18,887 nt of DNA from JBDTSW01 sp039930945. GTDB lineage: Bacteria; Actinomycetota; Thermoleophilia; Solirubrobacterales; 70-9. Positions 12,334-18,887 of the stretch are shown here, one piece after another. Under the pieces are notes generated by a model, which saw only the letters and a program-made list of their open reading frames with translations, was not told where the DNA came from and searched no databases. Within the stretch, counting starts at the first letter, position 1; every line of letters begins with the position of its first letter. Location: contig JBDTSW010000037.1 in the NCBI GenBank assembly GCA_039930945.1, forward strand, positions 1 through 18,887. The letters run 5' to 3'. The translations under genes and the position numbers were made by a program.

Positions 12334-13422
12334 ATGGCGATGGAACCTCCGCAGCCGCCGCGGTCAGGCGCCGATCCGGAGTCGTCCGCCGACCGCCTGC
12401 GCGACCGCGTCGCGGAGGCCAAGGCATCGATCTCGCAGGGCCTGCGCGAGGTGGTCGACGGGCTCGAACGCGAGCAGGAGTACGAGCGCAGGCGGTCATC
12501 CGATCGGATCGACGCGATGGTCTCGGAACGGCTCGCTACCGCTGAGCGCGAGCTCGGAATCCGCTTCGACGTCGGCGTCGACCGCGCCCGCGCTGAGCTC
12601 GAGCAGGGCCTCGCCGCCCGGGTCCACGAGCTGGTGGCGGGCGCCACCGAGTCGCTGTGGAGGGCTAACGAGGAGTCCACCCGCCGGCTGATCGAGCAGC
12701 GCGAACAGGCGCTTCGCGCCGAGCTCGAGGAGCGCTCGAAGGGTGCCCTCGGCGCGATCGAGGGGGCCCAAGGCAAGGTCACCAACCGGCTCGAGGAGGC
12801 GGCCGAGAAGCTCTCGCGCAAGGCCAGGCGGCACGACAGCAAGATGGCGCGCCTGGAGTCGTCGAGGCGGGTCGAGTCCGCCCTGGCGAAGCTCGAGGAG
12901 CGCGGCGAGGAGATCCAGGTCGAGGCCGCGACGATGGCCTCGAGGCACCGTGAGGGGCTCGGGGCGAGCGCTCAATCGACGCTCACCGAGATCGAGTCGC
13001 GCGCCGCGGCGCTCGACGCCGACTGGGGCGACCGGCTCCAGGCGGCGAACTCGATCCTCGCCCAGCGCACCACGGACGCCACCGCGCGTGTTGGCGAGGC
13101 CGTCAGCGCCGTGGACGCCGGAGAGCAGCGGATCCAGGCGGCGCTGTCGAGGCTGGAGGAGGGGGTCGGGCGGGTCGATCGAGCCCTCGCCGAGGTCACC
13201 GCCTCGGAGCGTCAGATCGCCGCGGCCCAGGTCCGGGTGGGGGAGGCGGAGGCACGCTTCGCCGAGGGCGCAGTCCTGGCCGCCGATGGGTCCGAGCTGG
13301 AGGTGCGCATCCAGCGCGCCACCGCCGCCTCCGACGAGGCGGTCAAGCGGATCGCCGAGGCCGAGGAGCGTCTTCGCGCCGCGATCGCGCCGAACGGGCT
13401 CGGGCCGGAGCCCGGCGCCTAG
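12334..13422 (+). CDS. long coiled-coil protein of unknown function
   Basis: Soluble protein of 362 residues that I do not recognise. After a Pro-rich start of about 20 residues, almost the whole chain is Ala/Glu/Arg-rich and predicted helical, with heptad-like spacing (RLRDRVAEAKASI, RLEEAAEKLSRKARR, VDRALAEVTASERQIAAAQ). It has no signal peptide, no membrane segment and no Cys. It resembles in composition the methyl-accepting or apolipoprotein-like helical proteins and DivIVA/Scy-type scaffolds, but none of their specific motifs is visible. It lies between a surface-polysaccharide ligase (divergent) and a SixA-type phosphatase (convergent). A structural or scaffolding role is a guess. A hairpin at 13425-13466 follows its stop. 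Confidence 0.85.
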   Translation: MAMEPPQPPRSGADPESSADRLRDRVAEAKASISQGLREVVDGLEREQEYERRRSSDRIDAMVSERLATAERELGIRFDVGVDRARAELEQGLAARVHELVAGATESLWRANEESTRRLIEQREQALRAELEERSKGALGAIEGAQGKVTNRLEEAAEKLSRKARRHDSKMARLESSRRVESALAKLEERGEEIQVEAATMASRHREGLGASAQSTLTEIESRAAALDADWGDRLQAANSILAQRTTDATARVGEAVSAVDAGEQRIQAALSRLEEGVGRVDRALAEVTASERQIAAAQVRVGEAEARFAEGAVLAADGSELEVRIQRATAASDEAVKRIAEAEERLRAAIAPNGLGPEPGA

Positions 13423-13424
13423 AC

Positions 13425-13466
13425 GGTTGATTCCAAATACCCGCGCACGCGGATTCGGAATCAACC
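13425..13466. terminator. hairpin between convergent genes, probable bidirectional terminator
   Basis: GGTTGATTCC (13425-13434) and GGAATCAACC (13457-13466) are exact inverse copies. Inside, after one mismatch, AAT/ATT and CC/GG can extend the stem, leaving a C+G-rich loop. The element fills almost the whole 46-bp gap between the stops at 13422 and 13469. There is no T-tract, so termination would have to be factor-assisted. It is symmetric enough to serve both strands. A protein-binding site is the alternative. Confidence 0.65.
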
Positions 13467-13468
13467 AT

Positions 13469-13903
13469 CTAGCCCCCGGCGATTCGCCTCAGCTGCGGCG
13501 GGGTCAGAAGGCTCGTGAGCCGGCCGTCGTCGATCGCGGCGACGCCACCCTTCTTCAGCCCCACCCGCGCGCCGGTGGTGGCGTGGATGGCGCGCGAGAA
13601 ATCGGGCTCATGCCCGACTAGGAGCACCTCACCGCGCCCGGCTGCGAGCTGGAGCGGGTCGAAGTCGCCGCCGCGCAGGGCCTCCGTCTCCTCGACCTCG
13701 GCGCCCAGCTCGCGGCAGGCGATCGCGGCGGTGTCCCGGGCCCGCGGCTTCGGGCTGGCCAGACAGGCGTCGATCTCGACCCCGAGGGCCGCCAGCGCCC
13801 GGCCCGCGGCCCGGGACTGGCGTTCGCCCTTCTCGGTCAGCCGGCGGCTGGCGTCGTCGACCGCCGAGTGCTCGGCCTCCCCGTGTCGCAATAGCCAGAT
13901 CAT
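13469..13903 (-). CDS. sixA: SixA-type phosphohistidine phosphatase
   Basis: Small histidine phosphatase superfamily protein of 144 residues. The signature LLRHGEAEH near the N-terminus (catalytic H7 when started at ATG 13901-13903) and the second histidine in LLVGHEPDFS are present. In between, LASPKPRARDTA is typical of the SixA branch, which removes phosphate from histidine residues of phosphotransfer proteins. An in-frame TTG at 13912 would add three residues, but the ATG places the conserved strand at the very N-terminus as usual. No Hpt protein is encoded nearby, so its substrate is unknown. It is divergent from dnaE with 80 bp between the starts and convergent with the coiled-coil gene. 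Confidence 0.88.
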   Translation of the reverse strand: MIWLLRHGEAEHSAVDDASRRLTEKGERQSRAAGRALAALGVEIDACLASPKPRARDTAAIACRELGAEVEETEALRGGDFDPLQLAAGRGEVLLVGHEPDFSRAIHATTGARVGLKKGGVAAIDDGRLTSLLTPPQLRRIAGG

Positions 13904-13983
13904 CGCGCCCAAGCCTATGCGGTTCCTCGCAGCTTGCGAGATCGCGACTGGGTGGCGTCATCTGTGGTTGCGAAGATGGATCG

Positions 13984-16900
13984 GTGAGCGCGTCGGTCGC
14001 CCATCTCCACGTCCATAGCGAGTACTCGCTGCTCGATGGCGCCTGCAAGATCCGGCCGATGGCCAAGCACGCCGCCGAACTCGGGATGCCGGCGCTCGGG
14101 CTCACCGACCACGGGGTGATGAACGGCGCCGTCGAGCACTACAAGGCCTGTCGCGAGTTCGGCATCAAGCCGATTCTGGGCCTCGAGGCCTATTTCGTCG
14201 ACGACCGCCGGGCCGGCTCCGCGCCGGGATCGAGGGTCGAGCGCAACCACCTGACGCTGCTCGCCTCCTCCGACGCCGGGTTTCGCAACCTGGTCAAGTT
14301 GACCTCGGCCGGGTACCTGGAGGGCTTTTCCCGCGGCAAGGCCAACGTCGACATGGAGCTGCTCGAGCGCCACTCCGAGGGGGTGATCGCGCTCACCGGC
14401 TGCCTTCAGTCCCGCTTCTGCCAGCGCTTGCTCGAGGGCCGGCCCGATGACGCCCGCGCCCATGTCGACGAGCTCAGCGGCGTCTTCGGCGAGGCCAACG
14501 TCTACTTCGAGATCCAGACCAACGGGATTCCCGAGCAGAACCGGGCGAACGAGGGCATCGCCCGGATCGCCCGCGAGCTCGGCCGGCCGCTGGTCGCGAC
14601 CGCCGACGTCCACTACCTGCACCGCTCCGACTACGACAACCACGCTGCGTTGCTGTGCGTGCAGACCAAGTCCACGCTGGAGCAGCCGAAGCTCAGCTTC
14701 GACACCAATGAGTTCTTCCTCAAGAGCCCCGAGGAGATGACCGCGGCCTTCGCCGAGTGGCCCGAGTCGGTGCCGACGACACTGGAGATCGCCGAGCGCT
14801 GCGAGGTCGAGCTGGAGCTTGGGAAGCTGCTGCTGCCGCGCTTCCCGACCCCGGAGGGCGAAGAGCCCCGCGACATGCTGCGCCGGCTCGCGCTCGAGGG
14901 GCTGGCCCGTCGCTATGGCGACCCGGCGCCGGCGGAGGCTCGCGAGCGGCTCGAGTTCGAGCTCGGCGTGATCGGGGAGATGGGCTTCGACTCCTACTTC
15001 CTGATCGTCTGGGACTTCGTTCGCTTCGCCAAGCAGAACGGCGTCGCCGTGGGCCCGGGTCGCGGCTCCGCCGCGGGCTCGATCGTCGCCTACTCGCTCA
15101 ACATCACCGACCTCGACCCGCTCGCCAACGACCTGCTGTTCGAGCGCTTCCTCAACCCGGCGCGCAAGTCGATGCCGGACATCGACATCGACTTCTCGGT
15201 CCGCGGCCGCGAGCGGGTGATCCGCTATGTCGGCGAGAAGTACGGACGCGAGTCGGTCGCCCAGATCATCACCTTCGGCACGATGGCCCCGCGCGCCGCG
15301 ACCCGTGACGCGGCGCGCGTGCTGGGGTTTGACTACGCCACCGGAGACCGCGTCGCCAAGCAGATCCCGGAGCCCGTGCTGGGGCGCAGCCCCTCCTTCG
15401 ACGAGTGCCTCAAGGAGGGCCAGGAGCTGCGGCGTACCTACGACTCGGATCCCGACGCCCGCCGGATTCTCGACGTCGCCCGCGGGCTGGAGGGGATCGT
15501 CCGCAACAATTCGATTCACGCGGCGGCCGTGGTGATCGCCGACCGCCCGCTCGACGAGATCGTGCCGCTGCAGCTCGCCGAGGACCGTGGGGCGCCGGTC
15601 CAAAAGGGCGAGAACGGCAGGCCGGAGCGCTCCTACAAGGTCGTCACCCAGTACTCGATGGGGCCGATCGAGGAGATCGGGCTGCTGAAGATGGACTTCC
15701 TCGGGCTGCGCAACCTCGACGTGATCGAGGACGCGGTCGAGATCATCGAGCGCTCTCGCGAGACCGAGGTCGACATCGAGCGGGCACCGCTCGACGACGC
15801 CAAGACCTACGAGATGCTCGCCCGGGGCGACTCGGTGGGAGTCTTCCAGCTCGAATCGGACGGCATGCGCGACGCCCTGCGCAAGGTCCGCCCGACCGAG
15901 TTCGACGACATCGTCGCCCTCGTCTCCCTGTACCGGCCGGGAGCGATGCGCTTCATCGACGACTACGCCCGCGGCAAGCGCGAGCCTGCCTCGGTCACCT
16001 ACGCCGACGAGCGCCTGCGCGCGATCACCGAGGCGACCTACGGGTGTTGCATCTACCAGGAGCAGCTGATGGAGATCGCCAAGCGGATCGCCGGATTCTC
16101 CGGCGCCGAGGCCGACGACCTGCGCAAGGCCGTGGGCAAGAAGAATCGCGACCTGATGGCGACCATGGAGGACAAGTTCCTGGCCGGCTCGCAGGAGTCG
16201 GGGACCGACCTGCGGGTCGGCAGGGATCTCTGGGGGCTGATGACCGCGGCCGCTGACTACAGCTTCAACAAGTCGCATGCCGCCTGCTACGCCCTGATCG
16301 CCTACCGGACCGCCTACCTGAAGGCGAACTACACGGCCGAGTACATGGCGGCCCTGATCTCCTCGGTGATGTCGACCAAGGACAAGGTGCCCTTCTTCGT
16401 CAACCGCTGCGAGGCGATGGGCATCGACGTCCTGCCTCCCGACGTCAACTCCTCCGACCACGGCTTCGTCGTCTCCGGCAGCTCGATCCGCTTCGGCCTC
16501 GACGCGGTCAAGAACGTCGGCCACTCCGCCGTGCGGGCGATTATGGAAACGCGCGAGGCCGTCGGCCGCTTCGACTCGATCTGGGACTTCTGCGAGCGAG
16601 TGGACTCGCGCGCCGTGAACAAGCGCGCGATCGAGTGTCTGGTCAAGTGTGGCGCCCTCGACTCCACCGGCGCCACTCGGCGGGGGATGCTGCAGGTGCT
16701 GGCACAGGCGCAGGCGGCCGGCCAGAAGGCACAGGAGGACTCACGCCGAGGGCAGGGCTCGATCTTCGACCTCTCCGACCCGGACCCGGCCGGATCGGGG
16801 TCGTCGGGTGGCGTCGGCTCGCAGCGGCTGCCGGTCCCCACCGAGGAGTTCGAGCAGCGAGAGCTCCTGCGGCTGGAGAAGGAGACGCTCGGCACCTTTC

Positions 16901-17517
16901 TTTCCTTCCATCCTCTGAGTGAGGTTCGCGACGCGCTCAACGCCCGGGTGGGTTGCCCGCTGAGCGACGTCCCCGCCAAGCAGGACGGCGCCTGGGTCAC
17001 CGTCGGCGGGATCATCAGCGAGGCGAAGAAGGTGCGCACCCGCAACGGCGGCCACGTGATCTTCGCCCGGCTCGACGACCTCGAGGCCCAGGTCGAGCTG
17101 TTCGTCCGTGATGCCGCCGGCGAGGCCGCCGCAGCGGTCGAGCTCGACCGCGTGGTCGTGATCCGCGGCCGCGTCGACCACAAGGGGCGCGGCGACACCA
17201 GCCTGGTGGTCGCCGAGGCCGAGATCTTCGAACCCGGGCCCGACGAGCTTGCCACCGCTCGGGCGAAGGTCGCAGCCAAGCGTGACCCGGCGCAGTTCAC
17301 GCTCCGGGTCAACGCCGCGGAGTTCGGGCCTGCGCTCGTCGACGAGCTGAAGATGATCTTCGAGGGCTTTCCCGGCCAGAGCGAGGTTCTGATCGAGATG
17401 ACCACCAGGGACGGCCCCAGGCGGCTGCGGTTCGGGGCCGACTACAAGGTCAGCCCTTCGCACGCCCTGCGCGCGCAGGTGCACGAGTTGCTGGGGCCAC
17501 GGGCCATCGCGGCGTAG
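13984..17517 (+). CDS. dnaE: DNA polymerase III alpha subunit
   Basis: Replicative polymerase catalytic subunit of 1177 residues, normal for bacterial DnaE. The PHP domain (1-about 280) keeps all nine expected metal ligands: H9, H11, D18, H43, E68, H89, C140, D208 and H210. This suggests an active PHP proofreading nuclease, as known for mycobacterial DnaE1. The polymerase palm has PDIDIDF with D401 and D403 and the third aspartate D571 in KMDFLGL. A beta-clamp-binding motif of the QxxLF type appears as GQGSIF at about 924-929. An OB-fold lies at about 1000-1085 (WVTVGGIISEAKKVRTRNG). Start is GTG 13984, six residues before the conserved HLHVHSEYS. The nearby upstream gene (sixA) is divergent, so dnaE has its own promoter. 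Confidence 0.97.
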   Translation: MSASVAHLHVHSEYSLLDGACKIRPMAKHAAELGMPALGLTDHGVMNGAVEHYKACREFGIKPILGLEAYFVDDRRAGSAPGSRVERNHLTLLASSDAGFRNLVKLTSAGYLEGFSRGKANVDMELLERHSEGVIALTGCLQSRFCQRLLEGRPDDARAHVDELSGVFGEANVYFEIQTNGIPEQNRANEGIARIARELGRPLVATADVHYLHRSDYDNHAALLCVQTKSTLEQPKLSFDTNEFFLKSPEEMTAAFAEWPESVPTTLEIAERCEVELELGKLLLPRFPTPEGEEPRDMLRRLALEGLARRYGDPAPAEARERLEFELGVIGEMGFDSYFLIVWDFVRFAKQNGVAVGPGRGSAAGSIVAYSLNITDLDPLANDLLFERFLNPARKSMPDIDIDFSVRGRERVIRYVGEKYGRESVAQIITFGTMAPRAATRDAARVLGFDYATGDRVAKQIPEPVLGRSPSFDECLKEGQELRRTYDSDPDARRILDVARGLEGIVRNNSIHAAAVVIADRPLDEIVPLQLAEDRGAPVQKGENGRPERSYKVVTQYSMGPIEEIGLLKMDFLGLRNLDVIEDAVEIIERSRETEVDIERAPLDDAKTYEMLARGDSVGVFQLESDGMRDALRKVRPTEFDDIVALVSLYRPGAMRFIDDYARGKREPASVTYADERLRAITEATYGCCIYQEQLMEIAKRIAGFSGAEADDLRKAVGKKNRDLMATMEDKFLAGSQESGTDLRVGRDLWGLMTAAADYSFNKSHAACYALIAYRTAYLKANYTAEYMAALISSVMSTKDKVPFFVNRCEAMGIDVLPPDVNSSDHGFVVSGSSIRFGLDAVKNVGHSAVRAIMETREAVGRFDSIWDFCERVDSRAVNKRAIECLVKCGALDSTGATRRGMLQVLAQAQAAGQKAQEDSRRGQGSIFDLSDPDPAGSGSSGGVGSQRLPVPTEEFEQRELLRLEKETLGTFLSFHPLSEVRDALNARVGCPLSDVPAKQDGAWVTVGGIISEAKKVRTRNGGHVIFARLDDLEAQVELFVRDAAGEAAAAVELDRVVVIRGRVDHKGRGDTSLVVAEAEIFEPGPDELATARAKVAAKRDPAQFTLRVNAAEFGPALVDELKMIFEGFPGQSEVLIEMTTRDGPRRLRFGADYKVSPSHALRAQVHELLGPRAIAA

Positions 17518-17520
17518 ACT
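17515..17520 (+). promoter_or_regulatory. -10 box for a leaderless Cys-rich protein gene
   Basis: TAGACT overlaps the dnaE stop codon (TAG 17515-17517). It is followed by TTTTCCC and then the GTG at 17528, so transcription would start at or next to the start codon. No good -35 is visible (TTGCTG at 17488 is 21 nt away). Read-through from dnaE is an alternative source of mRNA. Confidence 0.45.
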
Positions 17521-17527
17521 TTTTCCC

Positions 17528-17923
17528 GTGACAACCAAGCAGCAGCGGGTCGAGGCCGGCGAGTGCCGCAGGTGCCGCACATTCTGCGACAAGCTGGTGG
17601 AGCCGCGCGGCTGTCTGGAGATGCGCTGCAGTTACCTCTACGCCTACCAGGACCCCCTCACCGGGTCGCGGTTCATGGGCTGCGTTCGCAAGGTCTTCAA
17701 GGCCGAGATCAACCTCGACATGTTCGAGGCCGCCGAGGCCACTGGGGGTTTCGGCGGGATCAAGATGACCGGCGAGCCGATGCCGCACTGCCAGTTCACC
17801 GTCGAGCCTGCCTACGAGGGCGACGGACCTGGCCACACCTGTGTCAATCCCCGCTTCTTCGACTGCAGCGACGACGGCCCCGAGGGGCTGCGGGCCTTCG
17901 ACCTCAGAAACGCGCTCAGATGA
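17528..17923 (+). CDS. Cys-rich protein of unknown function
   Basis: I do not recognise this 131-residue soluble protein. It has nine cysteines: C13, C16, C20, C29, C34, C52, C88, C105 and C113, plus H87 next to C88 and H103 near C105. The N-terminal CRRC and following Cys suggest a zinc knuckle or an iron-sulfur cluster. The protein is balanced in charge, has no signal peptide or membrane helix, and contains aromatic and Gly-rich segments typical of a folded domain (TGSRFMGCVRKVFKAEINLD). Base composition and codon use match its neighbours. Start GTG 17528 lies 10 bp after the dnaE stop and 7 nt after a good -10 box. It is convergent with the response regulator gene. Confidence 0.82.
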   Translation: MTTKQQRVEAGECRRCRTFCDKLVEPRGCLEMRCSYLYAYQDPLTGSRFMGCVRKVFKAEINLDMFEAAEATGGFGGIKMTGEPMPHCQFTVEPAYEGDGPGHTCVNPRFFDCSDDGPEGLRAFDLRNALR

Positions 17924-17933
17924 CCCCCGGGGG
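17924..17933. terminator. CCCCCGGGGG palindrome between convergent stops
   Basis: A perfect 10-bp palindrome without loop or T-tract fills most of the 13-bp gap between the stops of the Cys-rich gene and the response regulator gene. It could slow polymerase on both strands, but it is not a canonical terminator. Confidence 0.25.
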
Positions 17934-17936
17934 CTG

Positions 17937-18596
17937 CTACGAGCGGTACCGGTAGCCGACACCGCGCACGGTTTCGAAGCGGCGGGCGCCGAGCTTGCGG
18001 CGGAGATAGCCGACGTAGACGTCGACCACGTTGGAGCCCGGGCCGTAGTCATAGCCCCAGACGTGCGAGAGGAGCTGCTCTCGAGTCAGCACCTGATTCG
18101 GGTGCTTGAGGAAGGTCCGCAGCAACTCGAACTCGCGGGCGCTGAGCTCGATCGTCTCGCCCTCGGCGCTGGCCCAGCGCGTGCGCAGGTCCAGCGAGAC
18201 TTCGCCCACCCTGAGCACCCGGTCCTTGTCGGAGCGCTCGCTTCGCAGGCGGGCGCGCACCCGGGCCAGCAGCTCCTCGAAGTGGAACGGCTTCGCCAGG
18301 TAGTCGTCAGCGCCCGCCTCGAGCCCGGCGACCTTGTCGGCCGGGTCGTCACGGGCGGTGAGGATGATCACCGCCAATCGCTGCCCGTCACGCCGCAGCT
18401 CGCGAAGGACCGTGAGCCCGTCCTTGCCGGGTAGGCCGAGGTCGAGGATCAGCAGGTCGAACTCCTCGTCGCGCGCCATCGTCGTCGCACCGGGGCCGTC
18501 TGGGACCACGGTCGTCGTGTACCCGCTCGAGCGCAGACCCTTCTCCAGGAACGACGCCAGTCGCTCTTCATCCTCGGCGATCAGGATCCGGGTCAT
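17937..18596 (-). CDS. OmpR-family response regulator
   Basis: Two-component response regulator of 219 residues. The receiver domain (1-about 115) has the acidic pocket E8-D9-E10, phosphoacceptor D52 in LLILDLGLPG, T80 and K102. The C-terminal winged-helix DNA-binding domain (about 125-219) has the usual LSAREFELLRTFLKHPNQVLTRE, then VDVYVGYLRRKLG and the closing VRGVGYRYR. Start ATG 18594-18596 overlaps the TGA of the upstream histidine kinase gene as ATGA, so the two are translationally coupled. The kinase comes first in this operon, the reverse of the more common order. The stimulus and target genes are unknown. Confidence 0.95.
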   Translation of the reverse strand: MTRILIAEDEERLASFLEKGLRSSGYTTTVVPDGPGATTMARDEEFDLLILDLGLPGKDGLTVLRELRRDGQRLAVIILTARDDPADKVAGLEAGADDYLAKPFHFEELLARVRARLRSERSDKDRVLRVGEVSLDLRTRWASAEGETIELSAREFELLRTFLKHPNQVLTREQLLSHVWGYDYGPGSNVVDVYVGYLRRKLGARRFETVRGVGYRYRS

Positions 18597-18887
18597 CGGG
18601 CTGGGATCACGATCGTGAATTGTGCACCGGCGCCGAGGGTGGAGTCGAGCTGGACCCGCCCCCCGTGGGCCTCGGCGATCGCCTTCACGATCGCCAGCCC
18701 GAGGCCGGCGCCGCTCGAACCGCGCACGCTCGTCGAGCGCGCGAACCGCTCGAAGATAAGCCGTTGCTCCTCCGAGGGGATGCCCGGGCCCTCGTCGCGG
18801 ACCCAGATCCGGGCTTCCTGAGCGCCGAGCGAGCTGCCGATCCAGATCGGCTCGCCCGGCCCCGTGTGGCTGGCGGCGTTCGCCGCC
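18593..18887 (-). CDS. sensor histidine kinase, C-terminal ATPase part (5' end beyond window)
   Basis: Only the last 97 or so codons are present; the gene enters from the right edge. The visible part is the HATPase_c domain of a membrane or soluble sensor kinase. It shows the N-box end ANAASHTG, the G1 box RDEGPGIP, the F box FERFAR, and the G2 region GSSGAGLGLAIVKAIAEAHGG, ending in QFTIVIPAR. All ATP-binding boxes expected in this stretch are intact. The TGA (18593-18595) overlaps the response regulator start, identifying that protein as its partner. The sensor and phosphoacceptor histidine lie outside the window. Confidence 0.93.
   Translation of the reverse strand, partial: AANAASHTGPGEPIWIGSSLGAQEARIWVRDEGPGIPSEEQRLIFERFARSTSVRGSSGAGLGLAIVKAIAEAHGGRVQLDSTLGAGAQFTIVIPAR

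Noticed and set aside
10373..12499. 708-codon open frame on the minus strand
   Set aside because: It overlaps the ligase gene on the same strand in another frame and is Arg/Pro/Gly-rich without hydrophobic helices.
13915..16524. 869-codon open frame on the minus strand
   Set aside because: It lies opposite dnaE, a certain gene, and its low-complexity Asp/Val/Gly/Arg product shows no family motif.

Overview
The window is about 19 kb of very G+C-rich DNA, packed with genes and carrying frequent GTG starts, weak Shine-Dalgarno sites and several possible leaderless promoters. Together with an actinobacterial-style replicative DnaE with an intact PHP site, MerR/BldC-like and LuxR-type regulators, and PP2C/STAS partner-switching proteins, this suggests a high-G+C actinobacterium. 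My best guess is the Thermoleophilia/Solirubrobacterales; this is inferred from gene style, not from a marker comparison. I see no rRNA, tRNA, CRISPR array, insertion sequence or phage gene.

Layout. Positions 1-1295 (minus) hold most of an MFS exporter that runs off the left edge. Positions 1296-1548 hold a helically phased GTT repeat array, then a near-perfect ribosome-binding site on a six-codon ORF, then a strong UUCG-loop terminator. Positions 1549-5331 (minus) form a cyclic-di-GMP block: a GGDEF protein with a damaged active site but an intact RxxD inhibitory site, a CarH/LitR-like MerR regulator that has lost its cobalamin ligands, a 78-residue BldC/excisionase-like HTH protein, and a membrane HD-GYP phosphodiesterase. 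Positions 5351-7071 (plus) encode a PP2C phosphatase fused to an RsbW-like kinase, overlapping a STAS anti-anti-sigma factor. Positions 7081-12237 are a surface-polysaccharide block: a LuxR-GAF regulator, a polyprenyl-phosphate sugar transferase overlapping a PAS-LuxR regulator, and an O-antigen ligase/polymerase-like membrane protein with a TPR tail. Positions 12334-13422 encode a long coiled-coil protein of unknown role, followed by a hairpin and a convergent SixA-type phosphatase. Positions 13984-17517 are dnaE, followed by a Cys-rich orphan protein, then a convergent OmpR-type response regulator and the end of its histidine kinase.

How it may fit together. The left two thirds look like a decision module: c-di-GMP sensing and turnover, two MerR-fold regulators, partner switching, and polysaccharide assembly with its own LuxR-type regulators. 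The intergenic regions of the c-di-GMP block and of the left-hand micro-ORF share unusual words: AGAACTTG in three places, and CTGCGCAGGTT once singly and once as a perfect inverted repeat. This suggests a local regulon run by the MerR-like proteins encoded there. That is the most promising undescribed feature of the window, and it is an inference from sequence only.
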